From Rhizobium sp. TH2 (GTDB lineage Bacteria; Pseudomonadota; Alphaproteobacteria; Rhizobiales; Rhizobiaceae): 64,000 nt of DNA. The notes beneath the pieces are model-generated. The model was not told the DNA's origin. It searched no databases and was given only the letters and a program-made list of their open reading frames with translations. Each line of letters begins with the position of its first letter. Within the stretch, counting starts at the first letter, position 1. This document shows, piece after piece, positions 44,769-52,181 of the stretch. The translations under genes and the position numbers were made by a program. The DNA lies in NCBI RefSeq assembly GCF_024707525.1, contig NZ_CP062233.1, positions 124,001 to 188,000 of the forward strand. Direction: 5' to 3'.

Positions 44769-44957
44769 TTAAGCCAGCTTGCGTGTCCGCAGTTCATGGA
44801 TGGCGCGGAGCGTTTCTCGGCGCGACCAACCTTCGTCCACGGCAGCTTCGACGAGGCCATTTGCCGAAGCTTCAAAGTTCGCCCTGAGTGAGGCGATGCA
44901 GGACAGACGGCGGTTGGGATGGCTTTTCGGTAATAAAGGCGGCGCGATGGGCAGCAT
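44769..44957 (-). CDS. small protein, MLPIAPPLLP family
   Basis: 62 aa from ATG 44957 (MLPIAPPLLPKSHPNRRLSC). Paralogue of 34401-34601 with the same N-terminal start and a GW-turn C-terminal half: LVEAAVDEGWSRRETLRAIHEL. Function unknown. Confidence 0.6.
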   Translation of the reverse strand: MLPIAPPLLPKSHPNRRLSCIASLRANFEASANGLVEAAVDEGWSRRETLRAIHELRTRKLA

Positions 44958-45058
44958 TTGAAAATCCTTCAAGCGAAGGCCGCTCTGGAGCTAAAGACTC
45001 GGCTGACTGCAATGTTCCGGGGCCTTGGTAGGAAAGCTCCCCTTTAACAAGGCACGCA

Positions 45059-45382
45059 ATGCGTGGCGCCATCGCACGGCTTCTGCTAGCTGCCAGGAAG
45101 GGCGACAAGCTCGTTTATGTTGGATCGGTAGGAACCGGCTTCAAGCACGCTCAGGCGCGCGAGCTAAAGACGTTGCTTGACGGACTAAGGACCAATCGGC
45201 CGGCGATAGCGAAAAAGGGCAAAACCCTCGTTTTCGTTCAGCCGGAACTTGTCGCAGAAATCGAATATCGAGGTTGGACCGATGATGGAAAGCTGCGACA
45301 TGCCTCGTTCAAGGGTCTGCGGGAAATCCCAGATGAGGCAAATGTCTACAACCTTGATGAAACGAACCCGAACGGCCAATAG
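45059..45382 (+). pseudogene. 3' fragment of a LigD-type ligase
   Basis: 107 codons: RGAIARLLLAARKGDKLVYVGSVGTGFKHAQ, AKKGKTLVFVQPELVAEIEYRGW and KLRHASFKGLREI, the OB-fold end of LigD, here in one open frame. Homology to the gene at 39182 starts abruptly at the ATG; the catalytic part is absent. The matching 5' fragment is found 4.5 kb further on at 49912. Relic, although the frame is intact. Confidence 0.75.
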
Positions 45383-45548
45383 GCGGCAAATCAAACTTGC
45401 CGGGATGAGGTGCCTGGCTTGCGCCACGTCCGGGACTCGCGGGGACGAGCATAGTCTAACGCGGCTTTAGGAAATAGGTGTCGAAGGTGGAACTGATGGG
45501 CGAACAGTTGCGTTATTGCATCGTCATTTCTCCCTGGATGAGGACTCC

Positions 45549-45580
45549 GGCCCGGTCATGCGAAAGTGCGGCCGGGCTTT
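45549..45580 (+). terminator. Terminator-like hairpin
   Basis: GCCCGG (45550-45555) pairs with CCGGGC (45572-45577), followed by TTTC. Lies 170 bp after the LigD fragment. Confidence 0.5.
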
Positions 45581-45602
45581 CTTCGGATATCGCGCGGCCT
45601 TA

Positions 45603-45899
45603 CTAAGGAAGCACCTGCGGCTGAGGCTGCTGTGGCGACGAAGGGAAGTTCATCACAAGCGGCATATTGGCCTCCAAGCAGGCCGATATTAGTGCCTCTC
45701 GCGCTGCTTCGGTCGCGACCATACGCTTAGCGGCCGCGCGACAGAGATCCAGCGCTCGGCGATGATGCACACCGAACTTAACCGGCCATTCTTTCTCCAG
45801 AAAGTCGATCGTGTCTTCGAGCGAATGAAAAGTGTGCTGAAGACTATTTTGTAGCCTGACGGTGATCGGCTTACGCCAAAATGTTTCAATGACCTGCAT
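45603..45899 (-). CDS. DUF982-domain protein
   Basis: 98 aa with AAGGAGG before ATG 45899. Matches the DUF982 pattern: FWRKPITVRLQNSLQHTFHSLEDTIDFLEKEWPVKFG, HHRRALDLCRAAAKRM, AREALISACLEANMP. DUF982 proteins are small and numerous in rhizobia, with no established function. Pro/Gln-rich tail. Confidence 0.85.
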   Translation of the reverse strand: MQVIETFWRKPITVRLQNSLQHTFHSLEDTIDFLEKEWPVKFGVHHRRALDLCRAAAKRMVATEAAREALISACLEANMPLVMNFPSSPQQPQPQVLP

Positions 45900-46043
45900 T
45901 TCATCCTCCTTTGGCCATCAAAAACTAAGCGGATACTTAAATTTAGGGCGATAAAGAGCAAACGCAAGGCTCTGTACGAAAGCAGACAAAGCATGTCCGA
46001 TCAGATCAAAACCGATTGCCGGCTTGACTCTTTTTCTATCTGA

Positions 46044-46058
46044 GAACAAAATGAGAAC
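46044..46058. promoter_or_regulatory. LexA (SOS) box, alphaproteobacterial type
   Basis: GAACAAAATGAGAAC, which on the other strand is GTTC-N7-GTTC, the established LexA operator of Rhizobiales. It sits about 50 bp before the start of a four-gene plus-strand cluster ending in an SRAP gene, consistent with SOS control. Confidence 0.75.
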
Positions 46059-46109
46059 ATATTCCGCATGAGCGGAGCATTTCACGTTGTCAGCGATAGG
46101 AGAACCGCC

Positions 46110-46343
46110 ATGTCAGCGGCCGAACAATTGCGCCTGGATGTTGGCTCGTTCGAACGAAGCCCCCGTCAAGAAGTCGATCTCGTCGATGCGATGATATGCG
46201 CGTGTGGTGGCGATGCGCGCCAAGCGGTCCGCGAGTTGATGCTAGATGCCGACTTCCTGCGTGACCAGCTCTACACGGCCTCCCGGTTGATGAGCCAAGG
46301 CTATGGCCGGGGATGGAAGCCCAAATACGAGCGCCTGTCATGA
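46110..46343 (+). CDS. hypothetical protein, first gene of the SOS-box cluster
   Basis: 77 aa from ATG 46110 with AGGAG eight bases upstream; an ATG at 46068 lies closer to the LexA box and lacks a ribosome site. EVDLVDAMICACGGDARQAVRELMLDADFLRDQLYTASRLMSQGYGRGW reads as a helical domain. Overlaps the next gene by ATGA. A frequent companion of SRAP genes in rhizobia as I recall. Function unknown. Confidence 0.65.
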   Translation: MSAAEQLRLDVGSFERSPRQEVDLVDAMICACGGDARQAVRELMLDADFLRDQLYTASRLMSQGYGRGWKPKYERLS

Positions 46344-46674
46344 TGCGGCGCAAGGGCGAACTTTCCCAGGCAGGCATCGATCGAGGATGGCCGCATCAGA
46401 TTGCCGTGCCGTATGATAGCTGTACGGGCAAGAATTACAATCCGCCTCACACTTTCATTCGCGGGCTGAGCGTCTGCGGGCGAACCCACACAGTGCTGCA
46501 CGGCGACGAAAAATATCTCGTCTTCTGCTTCGCAGATGTCGCGGATGCGCTCCAGTTCAAGGAAGCCTTCGGAGGCATCCATTCTATCCCGAGGACAGGA
46601 AGGGTAGGAACTGGAACCGGCGGCCTGGGGATATCCACCAGCTGCAAAAATCATGCAATCCGTATGAGTGGTAG
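46340..46674 (+). pseudogene. hypothetical protein of the SOS cluster, frameshifted
   Basis: Starts at ATG 46340. WPHQIAVPYDSCTGKNYNPPHTFIRGLSVCGRTHTV and KYLVFCFADVADALQFKEAFGG are in frame. One base is missing near 46580 (relative to a ...H-F-Y-P-E-D reading); the other frame continues YPEDRKGRNW and DIHQLQKSCNPYEW to TAG 46672-46674, 12 bp before the next gene. In the annotated frame a 184-aa hybrid would be made. Function unknown. Confidence 0.6.
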
Positions 46675-46686
46675 ACGGGTGCCAGT

Positions 46687-47010
46687 ATGCCGGAAAAGAC
46701 GACCTTCACCTATCGCGAGAAGAGCTACACACTGTCTGACGCTGACCGCAATGGACAGATTATCGAGGCGCACTGTCGATACTGCAACCTCACGCACAAT
46801 TTCCGGCCGGCTGACCTCATTGCTGTACTGGGTGATCAGAAAACCTATTCCATCGAAACCCATATGACTTGCCAGAAATGCAAGAAGAAGGACTATATAT
46901 CGGCAAAGCTTCGAAGCTACGACGGGTCGTACATTGGAAAGCTACCGGTTCGAGAGTTGGTCGAAGTCTACTATGTGAAGAAAAGCAGGTGGAAGAACGG
47001 GGTGCTGTGA
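46687..47010 (+). CDS. zinc-ribbon-like hypothetical protein
   Basis: 107 aa. Two Cys pairs (HCRYCNLTH near residue 30 and TCQKCKKKDY near residue 62) suggest a zinc ribbon. N-terminal FTYREKSYTLSDADRNGQIIEA and C-terminal LPVRELVEVYYVKKSRW. The stop abuts the SRAP ATG, so they are translated together. The gene at 48063 has the same two-CxxC layout. Confidence 0.6.
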   Translation: MPEKTTFTYREKSYTLSDADRNGQIIEAHCRYCNLTHNFRPADLIAVLGDQKTYSIETHMTCQKCKKKDYISAKLRSYDGSYIGKLPVRELVEVYYVKKSRWKNGVL

Positions 47011-47729
47011 ATGTGCAATCTGTATCGGCTGGACGCTCGCGATTGGACCATCAAATTCGTCCAGGACGCCCAGAGCTTCGACAACCTCGTCAACATGATG
47101 GACAGCTACGAGGTCTATCCCGATCGTGAAGGGCTGATCCTGCGCAACACCGCCTCCGGCCGCCGGCAACTGGCGCATGTTCGCTGGGGACTGCCCTCAT
47201 CGCAGAAAGCTCTGATGGATGCGGCGGCGAAACGCGCCGACAAATTGCGCGCCAAAGGCAAGGAGGTTGATTTCGCCCAATTGCTTAAGATGGAGCCCGA
47301 CGGCGGCACGACCAATGTCCGCAACACCAACAGTTCGCATTGGAAACGCTGGCTCGGCATCGAAAACCGATGCGTCGTTCCGTTCACCCGATTTGCCGAG
47401 CCCGATCATACCAGCAAACCGGAGTCCGGAAGGGTGCCGAATGCGTGGTTTGCCGTCGATGAAACCGAGCCCATGGGTATTTCGCAGGCATCTGGGTCGG
47501 GGACTGGAGCTGCGTCCGCAAGGTCAAGGAAGGGTCGGTCACATGCGATTTCTACGGCTTTCTCACGACGGAGCCGAACGGCGTGGTGGCACCGATCCAT
47601 CCAAAGGCGATGCCGGTCATCCTCACGACGCCAGAAGAGATCAACATCTGGCTTACCAAGCCGTGGGATGAGGCGAAGGCGCTGCAGCGGCCCTTATCCG
47701 ACGATCAGCTTGTCAAATTGGCTGCTTGA
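47011..47729 (+). pseudogene. SOS response-associated peptidase-like (SRAP/YedK) protein, frameshifted
   Basis: MCNLYRLDARDW supplies catalytic Cys2. Then MMDSYEVYPDREGLILRN, RWGLPSS, TNVRNTNSSHWKRWLG (active-site Asn region) and RCVVPFTRFAEPD (Glu/Arg region). Near 47476 one base is missing; the sense continues in another frame as [44 protein letters not shown] and the end [11 protein letters not shown] at TGA 47727-47729. SRAP proteins form a thiazolidine crosslink with abasic sites in single-stranded DNA (HMCES/YedK). In-frame product is abnormal after residue 155. Last gene of the LexA-box cluster. Confidence 0.8.
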
Positions 47730-47794
47730 ACCATCTTTTTGCTGGATATTTGTGGTCGATGTAACGAGTCCTTCTCGAACAGGCAGACACTAAG

Positions 47795-48019
47795 ATGGCC
47801 GACGGTCCGATGAACTGGCTTGACCATGATCCGTTCCTCATTGTCGGAAGAGGGCCACGATACGTGCTGATTGGAGAGGAGGACGGCAGCTTTACGGTCA
47901 TGGATCAGACGACAAAGGCGGCGGCAATCTGGAATAATCAGATGCTCTTTGGTTTGCCGTTCGATGAGGCCGATGACCTGCTCGAAACGATGAACCAGTT
48001 GACGAACGAAAATCCGTAG
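47795..48019 (+). CDS. hypothetical small protein
   Basis: 74 aa. MADGPMNWLDHDPFLIVGRG, PRYVLIGEEDGSFTVMDQTT and a C-terminal helix FDEADDLLETMNQL: small alpha/beta. No family recognised. Same strand as the SOS cluster, 66 bp behind it; co-transcription is possible. Confidence 0.5.
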   Translation: MADGPMNWLDHDPFLIVGRGPRYVLIGEEDGSFTVMDQTTKAAAIWNNQMLFGLPFDEADDLLETMNQLTNENP

Positions 48020-48062
48020 AGCGTAGTTGTGGTCGATCCTGCCCTAACTTTGGCGGCATGAC

Positions 48063-48380
48063 GTGGCTGAGAAACGTTACCCAACGAGACATACGACTAT
48101 CGGCTCGGTCATCGATGCTGGGCTAAAGATCCACGGCTTCTGTATGGATTGTGGTCATGACGCGGAGATCGACCTAGCCGAGGTCGCCAGGAAGCTAGGC
48201 CGCAAACACAGTTCGCTTCCGATGTATCTCGTTCCGAAAGTTCATTGCGATGTCTGCAAGAGCAAGAATGTCGGCACCTACCTTGCTGATAGCGAAGCAG
48301 ATATCCCGGCTGAGCACCAAGAACATGTTGCGAAGGCGTGGCGCAGCAAGTTCACGCCGCCTGACACAGAAAACCAATAG
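48063..48380 (+). CDS. zinc-ribbon-like hypothetical protein
   Basis: 105 aa with a GTG start. FCMDCGHDAEIDLAEVARKLGRKHSS and KVHCDVCKSKNVGTYLAD give two CxxC pairs about 35 residues apart around a helix, a zinc ribbon-like layout shared with 46687-47010. C-terminal helix HQEHVAKAWRSKF. Confidence 0.6.
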   Translation: MAEKRYPTRHTTIGSVIDAGLKIHGFCMDCGHDAEIDLAEVARKLGRKHSSLPMYLVPKVHCDVCKSKNVGTYLADSEADIPAEHQEHVAKAWRSKFTPPDTENQ

Positions 48381-48457
48381 TCGTCACTGCTCGGTGCTTT
48401 GCCTTTCGCGGGTCTTCATGCGATCGGATATCTTGGGCATTTTCGTCAAGGCTGCAC

Positions 48458-49612
48458 CTACCGCGTTTTCTCGAAGAACTCATCCCCGAACTCTGAGCGA
48501 AGATATTCTGCCTCGTTGAAAGTCAGATCTTCCGCAGTGCTCTTCACCTTGTCAGAAATCTCGTATTTTTTGGTGGGATGAATTTTCTCCGTCAGAAGTG
48601 TGAAGTCCTCAAAACGTGGTACGCCAATATGGTCCTGCACGCGAGCTATTGTCCCGTGTGGATCTTTTCGGATGTCTGAGAACGGCATAATCAACAGACT
48701 ATCTATGCCAAAGTGCGAACTCCAGAGTGGAATTCCGGTGCTATATCCGCCACGGCTTTCACTCTCTTGAATCCGCTTCAAAATGTTCAACCATTGCTCT
48801 TCGTTGGGCGCATCAATATCGGCTCGACCTGCCCACATGCGCATCTGAGACAGCAGCCGGTCGGCCGGCCGGCGAACAATCAAGATTAGCTTGGTCGGTC
48901 CAAGGAACTGCCGCGCATACGCCACCTGGCCTTCTCCCAGTTCCAAATAGCTAGGGGTAATATCACCCTTCTTGACCCCTTCGGCCATAGGCCAGGAATA
49001 AGCGGCCCGATACCAATCAGCGGTGACCACGGGGAAAGAGATCAGGTGTTTCAGGTAGCCGATGTATGCTTTATTCGATTTTGCTTTACGCCTTTCGCGT
49101 TTGATCGCCTTGTGAGCCAACTTGATCTGGCGTGCTCGTTGCGGAGCGTCGCGGCCGACACTATCAAAAAAGTGCAATTCATTGACGGGGGGCATAAAAA
49201 CTTGGGGGTGTTCGAGCAGCACCTTGTTCAGCCAACTGGTCGCTGCTTTCTGTGCACCAATGCAAAGGAAGTCCGGCTTTGAAAGGGATTGCTTCTCTTT
49301 CTCCGTCATTTCATCATCGAATTGCATGTGTAAATCGCGCATTACGTCCCAGTATTCTTCAACCGCTCTCGCCGCCTCGGCAGCGGAATCAGCATATCCG
49401 CCGTTGGGCATGACGGGTGCCCCACGCATTGGCTTTGGATAGGCCCCTGACCACTGCCAAAGACCCTTTGTCGGGCCTGCGGGCTCAAACCGAATCCGGC
49501 CCGCATATTGACCATCAAAGCAGGAATAGTCTTCAAGCGGCTTGCCATCGAGCCCTCGGTCATCTGGCCAAGTGCGCTTCCACTCGTATTTCCTCTCCCA
49601 GTCTTCAGCCAT
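48458..49612 (-). CDS. sulfotransferase with N-terminal MADDW-type domain
   Basis: 384 aa. Residues 1-95 (MAEDWERKYEWKRTWPDDRG, GKPLEDYSCFDGQYAGRIRF, WQWSGAYPKPMRGAPVMPNGG, AARAVEEYWDVM) copy the stand-alone small protein of 36975-37277. From residue 113 the sulfotransferase follows: DFLCIGAQKAATSWLNKVLLEHP (PAPS 5'-phosphate loop), FFDSVGRDAPQRAR, ITPSYLELGEGQVAYARQFLGPTKLILIVRRPADRLLSQMRMW (3'-phosphate site, R-x-P-x-x-R-x-x-S). The acceptor is unknown. It ends with a long helix after LTEKIHPTKKYE. Domain order suggests the small domain binds a partner or substrate. Confidence 0.8.
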   Translation of the reverse strand: MAEDWERKYEWKRTWPDDRGLDGKPLEDYSCFDGQYAGRIRFEPAGPTKGLWQWSGAYPKPMRGAPVMPNGGYADSAAEAARAVEEYWDVMRDLHMQFDDEMTEKEKQSLSKPDFLCIGAQKAATSWLNKVLLEHPQVFMPPVNELHFFDSVGRDAPQRARQIKLAHKAIKRERRKAKSNKAYIGYLKHLISFPVVTADWYRAAYSWPMAEGVKKGDITPSYLELGEGQVAYARQFLGPTKLILIVRRPADRLLSQMRMWAGRADIDAPNEEQWLNILKRIQESESRGGYSTGIPLWSSHFGIDSLLIMPFSDIRKDPHGTIARVQDHIGVPRFEDFTLLTEKIHPTKKYEISDKVKSTAEDLTFNEAEYLRSEFGDEFFEKTR

Positions 49613-49643
49613 TGCGAAGCCTTGCCAGCGTTAGGGGCCGAGT

Positions 49644-49868
49644 TCATTTCTTGCCCAGATATCGACGAGCATAGGCTTCGGCTGCTACGCGAGCGTCGTC
49701 ACTGTTTTCGTACGTTCCCGCCATAGTAACGCGTCGATCGCCATAGAAGACCTCAACGCGCTTTGTCTGTGCGTCATACTTCACCCATACACTGTCGTTG
49801 CTGTCCGTCCGCGAATCCATATTGGAGAAAATAACATAAGCTCGCAGATCGGCAAGATTCACCTTCAC
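49644..49868 (-). CDS. hypothetical small protein
   Basis: 74 aa from GTG 49868, or 58 aa from ATG 49820; no clear ribosome site. SVWVKYDAQTKRVEVFYGDRRVTMAGTYENSDDARVAAEAYARRYLG is a three-strand-plus-helix sequence. Adjacent to the sulfotransferase on the same strand. Confidence 0.5.
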   Translation of the reverse strand: MKVNLADLRAYVIFSNMDSRTDSNDSVWVKYDAQTKRVEVFYGDRRVTMAGTYENSDDARVAAEAYARRYLGKK

Positions 49869-49911
49869 AGTGAAGACGGCATTTCAATAAATCTGTGGCG
49901 CAATGGGCGCC

Positions 49912-50028
49912 ATGGCAAAGCGTCCTGAATCTCCTCCGACTGCACCACTGAAGCGCGAAGTCGATCCGCTGGTCTCCCGGCCGATCGTCCCTCCCGGGCG
50001 CTCAGAGTGCGGACGCGTCGCCGCCTAG
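49912..50028 (+). pseudogene. 5' fragment of a LigD-type ligase
   Basis: MAKRPESPPTAPLKREVDPL then VSRPIVPP matches the first 28 residues of the gene at 39182, and about 25 bp upstream (ATCTGTGGCGCAATGG) are conserved too. Homology ends abruptly near 50000. With the 3' piece at 45059 it suggests a second LigD gene broken and rearranged. Confidence 0.65.
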
Positions 50029-50235
50029 ATTCAATACTTCGCGCTTCAGTTCCGCAATCTCCTGGTCAATCTGCATGAGCAATTGAGGTAGGGACCTGCT
50101 CTTGATCGGCTCCCGCAAAGAGGTATCGCCCTTTGCAATCATTTCTTCTATACGCTTTCGGCAAAGCGCGTCTTGGGTCAATTGAAGCTTGTCTACGAAA
50201 ACCGCCAAGTCCCGTCCTCCCGCGCAAGTTGACAC
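50002..50235 (-). CDS. hypothetical small protein
   Basis: 77 aa. Helical: LAVFVDKLQLTQDALCRKRIEEMI, then LPQLLMQIDQEIAELKREVLNLG with coiled-coil heptads. The 3' end overlaps the LigD relic. No family recognised. Confidence 0.5.
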   Translation of the reverse strand: MSTCAGGRDLAVFVDKLQLTQDALCRKRIEEMIAKGDTSLREPIKSRSLPQLLMQIDQEIAELKREVLNLGGDASAL

Positions 50236-50274
50236 AGCGCACGTGGAGTCAAGCGGTTCGACGGCCCCGTTTCC

Positions 50275-50571
50275 TTAGTGGACCGTGCCGTGAATCTCGC
50301 CATCAAGCGAAACGGCAGACCAGATCATTGTCACCGACACTCCACTCTCCACTATTGGCTGGACGGCTTTGAGAACGGCCATTTTTGCTTCCGCAGACAG
50401 GTCCGGCAAAACATGCACTTCCACCGAAGGCGAATGTTTTTCATTTCCGTCGCCAAGAGCCGCTTCAGGAAGAATGTATATGACCTGACCAATAGTAATC
50501 CAGTCGTTGAGAATTGCCGAGAGTACCGCACTGGCATTGGTCGCGACGGAACTTGCCTCATCGAACGTCAT
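50275..50571 (-). CDS. hypothetical protein
   Basis: 98 aa from ATG 50571 with GGAGG upstream. Helix ASSVATNASAVLSAILNDWITIG, strands VIYILPEAAL and VEVHVLPDL, helix LSAEAKMAVLKAVQPIVES, strand VTMIWSAV. Compact alpha/beta, no family recognised. Confidence 0.55.
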   Translation of the reverse strand: MTFDEASSVATNASAVLSAILNDWITIGQVIYILPEAALGDGNEKHSPSVEVHVLPDLSAEAKMAVLKAVQPIVESGVSVTMIWSAVSLDGEIHGTVH

Positions 50572-50739
50572 GCTTACCGTCCTCCACATTAATGGATCGA
50601 AGGAGCCGGACGGCCTTGTGAGCGACGCATTCAAACTTTGCCGGGATGAAACGCCTGGCTTCTTTGGAAGCCACGTCCGGTGCTCATTGGGGCACAAGCG
50701 CCACTTAACGTTCGCGTAGCAAAATAGTTTCCGTGCGAT

Positions 50740-50922
50740 TTAGGACCGAAGGCTGCCTGGCAACATCCGCCAGTCTTTGTACGGATAGTGCTCCCAGCAC
50801 CACCAGTCCGTCATCTTTGCGCCGCCCTGGTATCGATCGAAACCGAACCCGCCCCACTTAGCGCATCCTGCGTGAATACAATGGTGGTTGATCGGCGGAA
50901 GTATGATGGTCTCGTCAGTCAT
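50740..50922 (-). CDS. small Cys/His/Trp-rich protein
   Basis: 60 aa. NHHCIHAGCAKWGGFGFDRY and WWCWEHYPYKDW give C-x4-C...C-x-x-H spacing suitable for one zinc ion. ATG overlaps the stop of the upstream gene (50919-50922). Similar short metal-binding-looking proteins are common in rhizobia. Confidence 0.6.
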   Translation of the reverse strand: MTDETIILPPINHHCIHAGCAKWGGFGFDRYQGGAKMTDWWCWEHYPYKDWRMLPGSLRS

Positions 50923-51146
50923 ACTTTGGGCCTCAAGTGCATCTCGATGAGCTCGCGTGCGGCACGGAATACGCCGCTATCGTCATCCATCTGGCCCTCC
51001 TCAAGCGACATCAAGGCTCGCTCGTAAATGTCTCGCTGAGCTCCTTCGCTCAAAGCGCCAATGCGACGAAGATGGCTAACGAGCTCGACCAAGACGGCGG
51101 ATGTCGAAAGCGCGACCGCGCCTGCGGAAAGAACTGCGGGATCCAT
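50919..51146 (-). CDS. hypothetical small protein
   Basis: 75 aa from ATG 51146 (MDPAVLSAGAVALSTSAVLV), with GGGAG upstream; a Met two codons earlier is also possible. Hydrophobic N-terminal helix then EGAQRDIYERALMSLEEGQ and FRAARELIEMHL. Coupled to the Cys/His protein downstream. Confidence 0.55.
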   Translation of the reverse strand: MDPAVLSAGAVALSTSAVLVELVSHLRRIGALSEGAQRDIYERALMSLEEGQMDDDSGVFRAARELIEMHLRPKV

Positions 51147-51213
51147 GGTCATTCCTTCTCCCGTGCCGGTATCAAATTGAATTTAGCAAGTAGAAAGCCT
51201 ACCGCGTCGTGCG

Positions 51214-51339
51214 TCATTTCGGCGCCTTGCCAAGGCGAGCTAGTGCCTTTGCAATCTGGCGATCGGTTTCGGCGTTGGCCCGATCTGCAAGCAGCAGATT
51301 ATCGGCAAGCGCGATTAGGGCGCTGGTCACATCAGACAT
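51214..51339 (-). CDS. small GW-turn protein, probably 5' damaged
   Basis: 41 aa from ATG 51339: MSDVTSALIALADNLLLADR then ANAETDRQIAKAL. Upstream in frame reads GAEAGWS, the turn motif of the group, so the native start probably lay further 5' where only a stop is now found. No ribosome site. Confidence 0.4.
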   Translation of the reverse strand: MSDVTSALIALADNLLLADRANAETDRQIAKALARLGKAPK

Positions 51340-51460
51340 GGACCAACCGGCTTCCGCGCCTTGATGCAGCGGCGGCTGCTCGATATCGATGCTTTACTCG
51401 GTTGCAACTTGCGTCGCGTCGCCATTCCGCCTTAGATTGGTGAGCAACGAGGAGGGCGCA

Positions 51461-51754
51461 ATGTCGCGGATCGTCGAAGGGTTTAAGAATCAGGTCTGGA
51501 TAATCAGGGAGATGAAGGGGAACGCCGTAATTCGCGAGTTCAAACGTCCCGTTCAACAGGCGAACGAGAATGATATCATTATCCTCATCGAGACATTAGC
51601 CCGCAACCATTTAACGGCCGAGGAAGCCGAACGCTCGCCAGATCTATGGCGCCATCACAAGGACAGCGGGGGCAACCGACTGATCTTTTCCGCTGGTCAG
51701 AACCCACACTACGTCGCGGCGATGTACCGCTCAGACGAAATTCAGGACCGGTGA
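51461..51754 (+). CDS. hypothetical protein
   Basis: 97 aa from ATG 51461 with GAGGAGG upstream. Strand-rich start (NQVWIIREMKGNAVIREFKRPV), helix NDIIILIETLARNHL, acidic helix and C-terminal strands. No family recognised. Confidence 0.6.
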   Translation: MSRIVEGFKNQVWIIREMKGNAVIREFKRPVQQANENDIIILIETLARNHLTAEEAERSPDLWRHHKDSGGNRLIFSAGQNPHYVAAMYRSDEIQDR

Positions 51755-51832
51755 AGCTCAAAGCTCAGATCGATATGGTACGAAGATATCCCGGGCCGGA
51801 ACTTGTTTGTTCGATCGGAATTGAGTCCGGCC

Positions 51833-51961
51833 ATGCAAACGAACCGGAATCCCCACCTATCCGAACTGCTCGCGTATGCGGCGGCGGTAACCTGCATCCT
51901 TATCGTCGCTTACATCGTGCTAGGCCATCCTGGCATTGACCCGCCAGCGCTACGCCCATGA
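51833..51961 (+). CDS. 42-residue membrane protein
   Basis: ATG 51833 to TGA 51961. MQTNRNPHLSELLAYAAAVT then CILIVAYIVLGHPG: one transmembrane helix. Overlaps the next small gene by ATGA, which supports both being translated. Confidence 0.5.
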   Translation: MQTNRNPHLSELLAYAAAVTCILIVAYIVLGHPGIDPPALRP

Positions 51962-52044
51962 CACAGGGCCAGGGCCTACTCGTTATCCTGTTAGGAGTTG
52001 CGGCCATCGCCATCGGCTTGGCGTTCGTGTTCGGCTTGTTTTAG
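51958..52044 (+). CDS. 28-residue membrane protein
   Basis: ATG 51958, overlapping the previous stop. MTQGQGLLVILLGVAAIAIG then LAFVFGLF: a single hydrophobic helix. Coupled translation inferred. Confidence 0.45.
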   Translation: MTQGQGLLVILLGVAAIAIGLAFVFGLF

Positions 52045-52181
52045 ATCCTTGCCTCAACAGCTTTCGCCTACGAGGACTGGACAAGTTGTCCACTCCAGTT
52101 TTGCCGAGGCCATCGCCGCTCCATAGAGCCAACAATAGGTGGATATTTAGGGGGATAGCGCTTTTGCGTAAAACTAAATCC

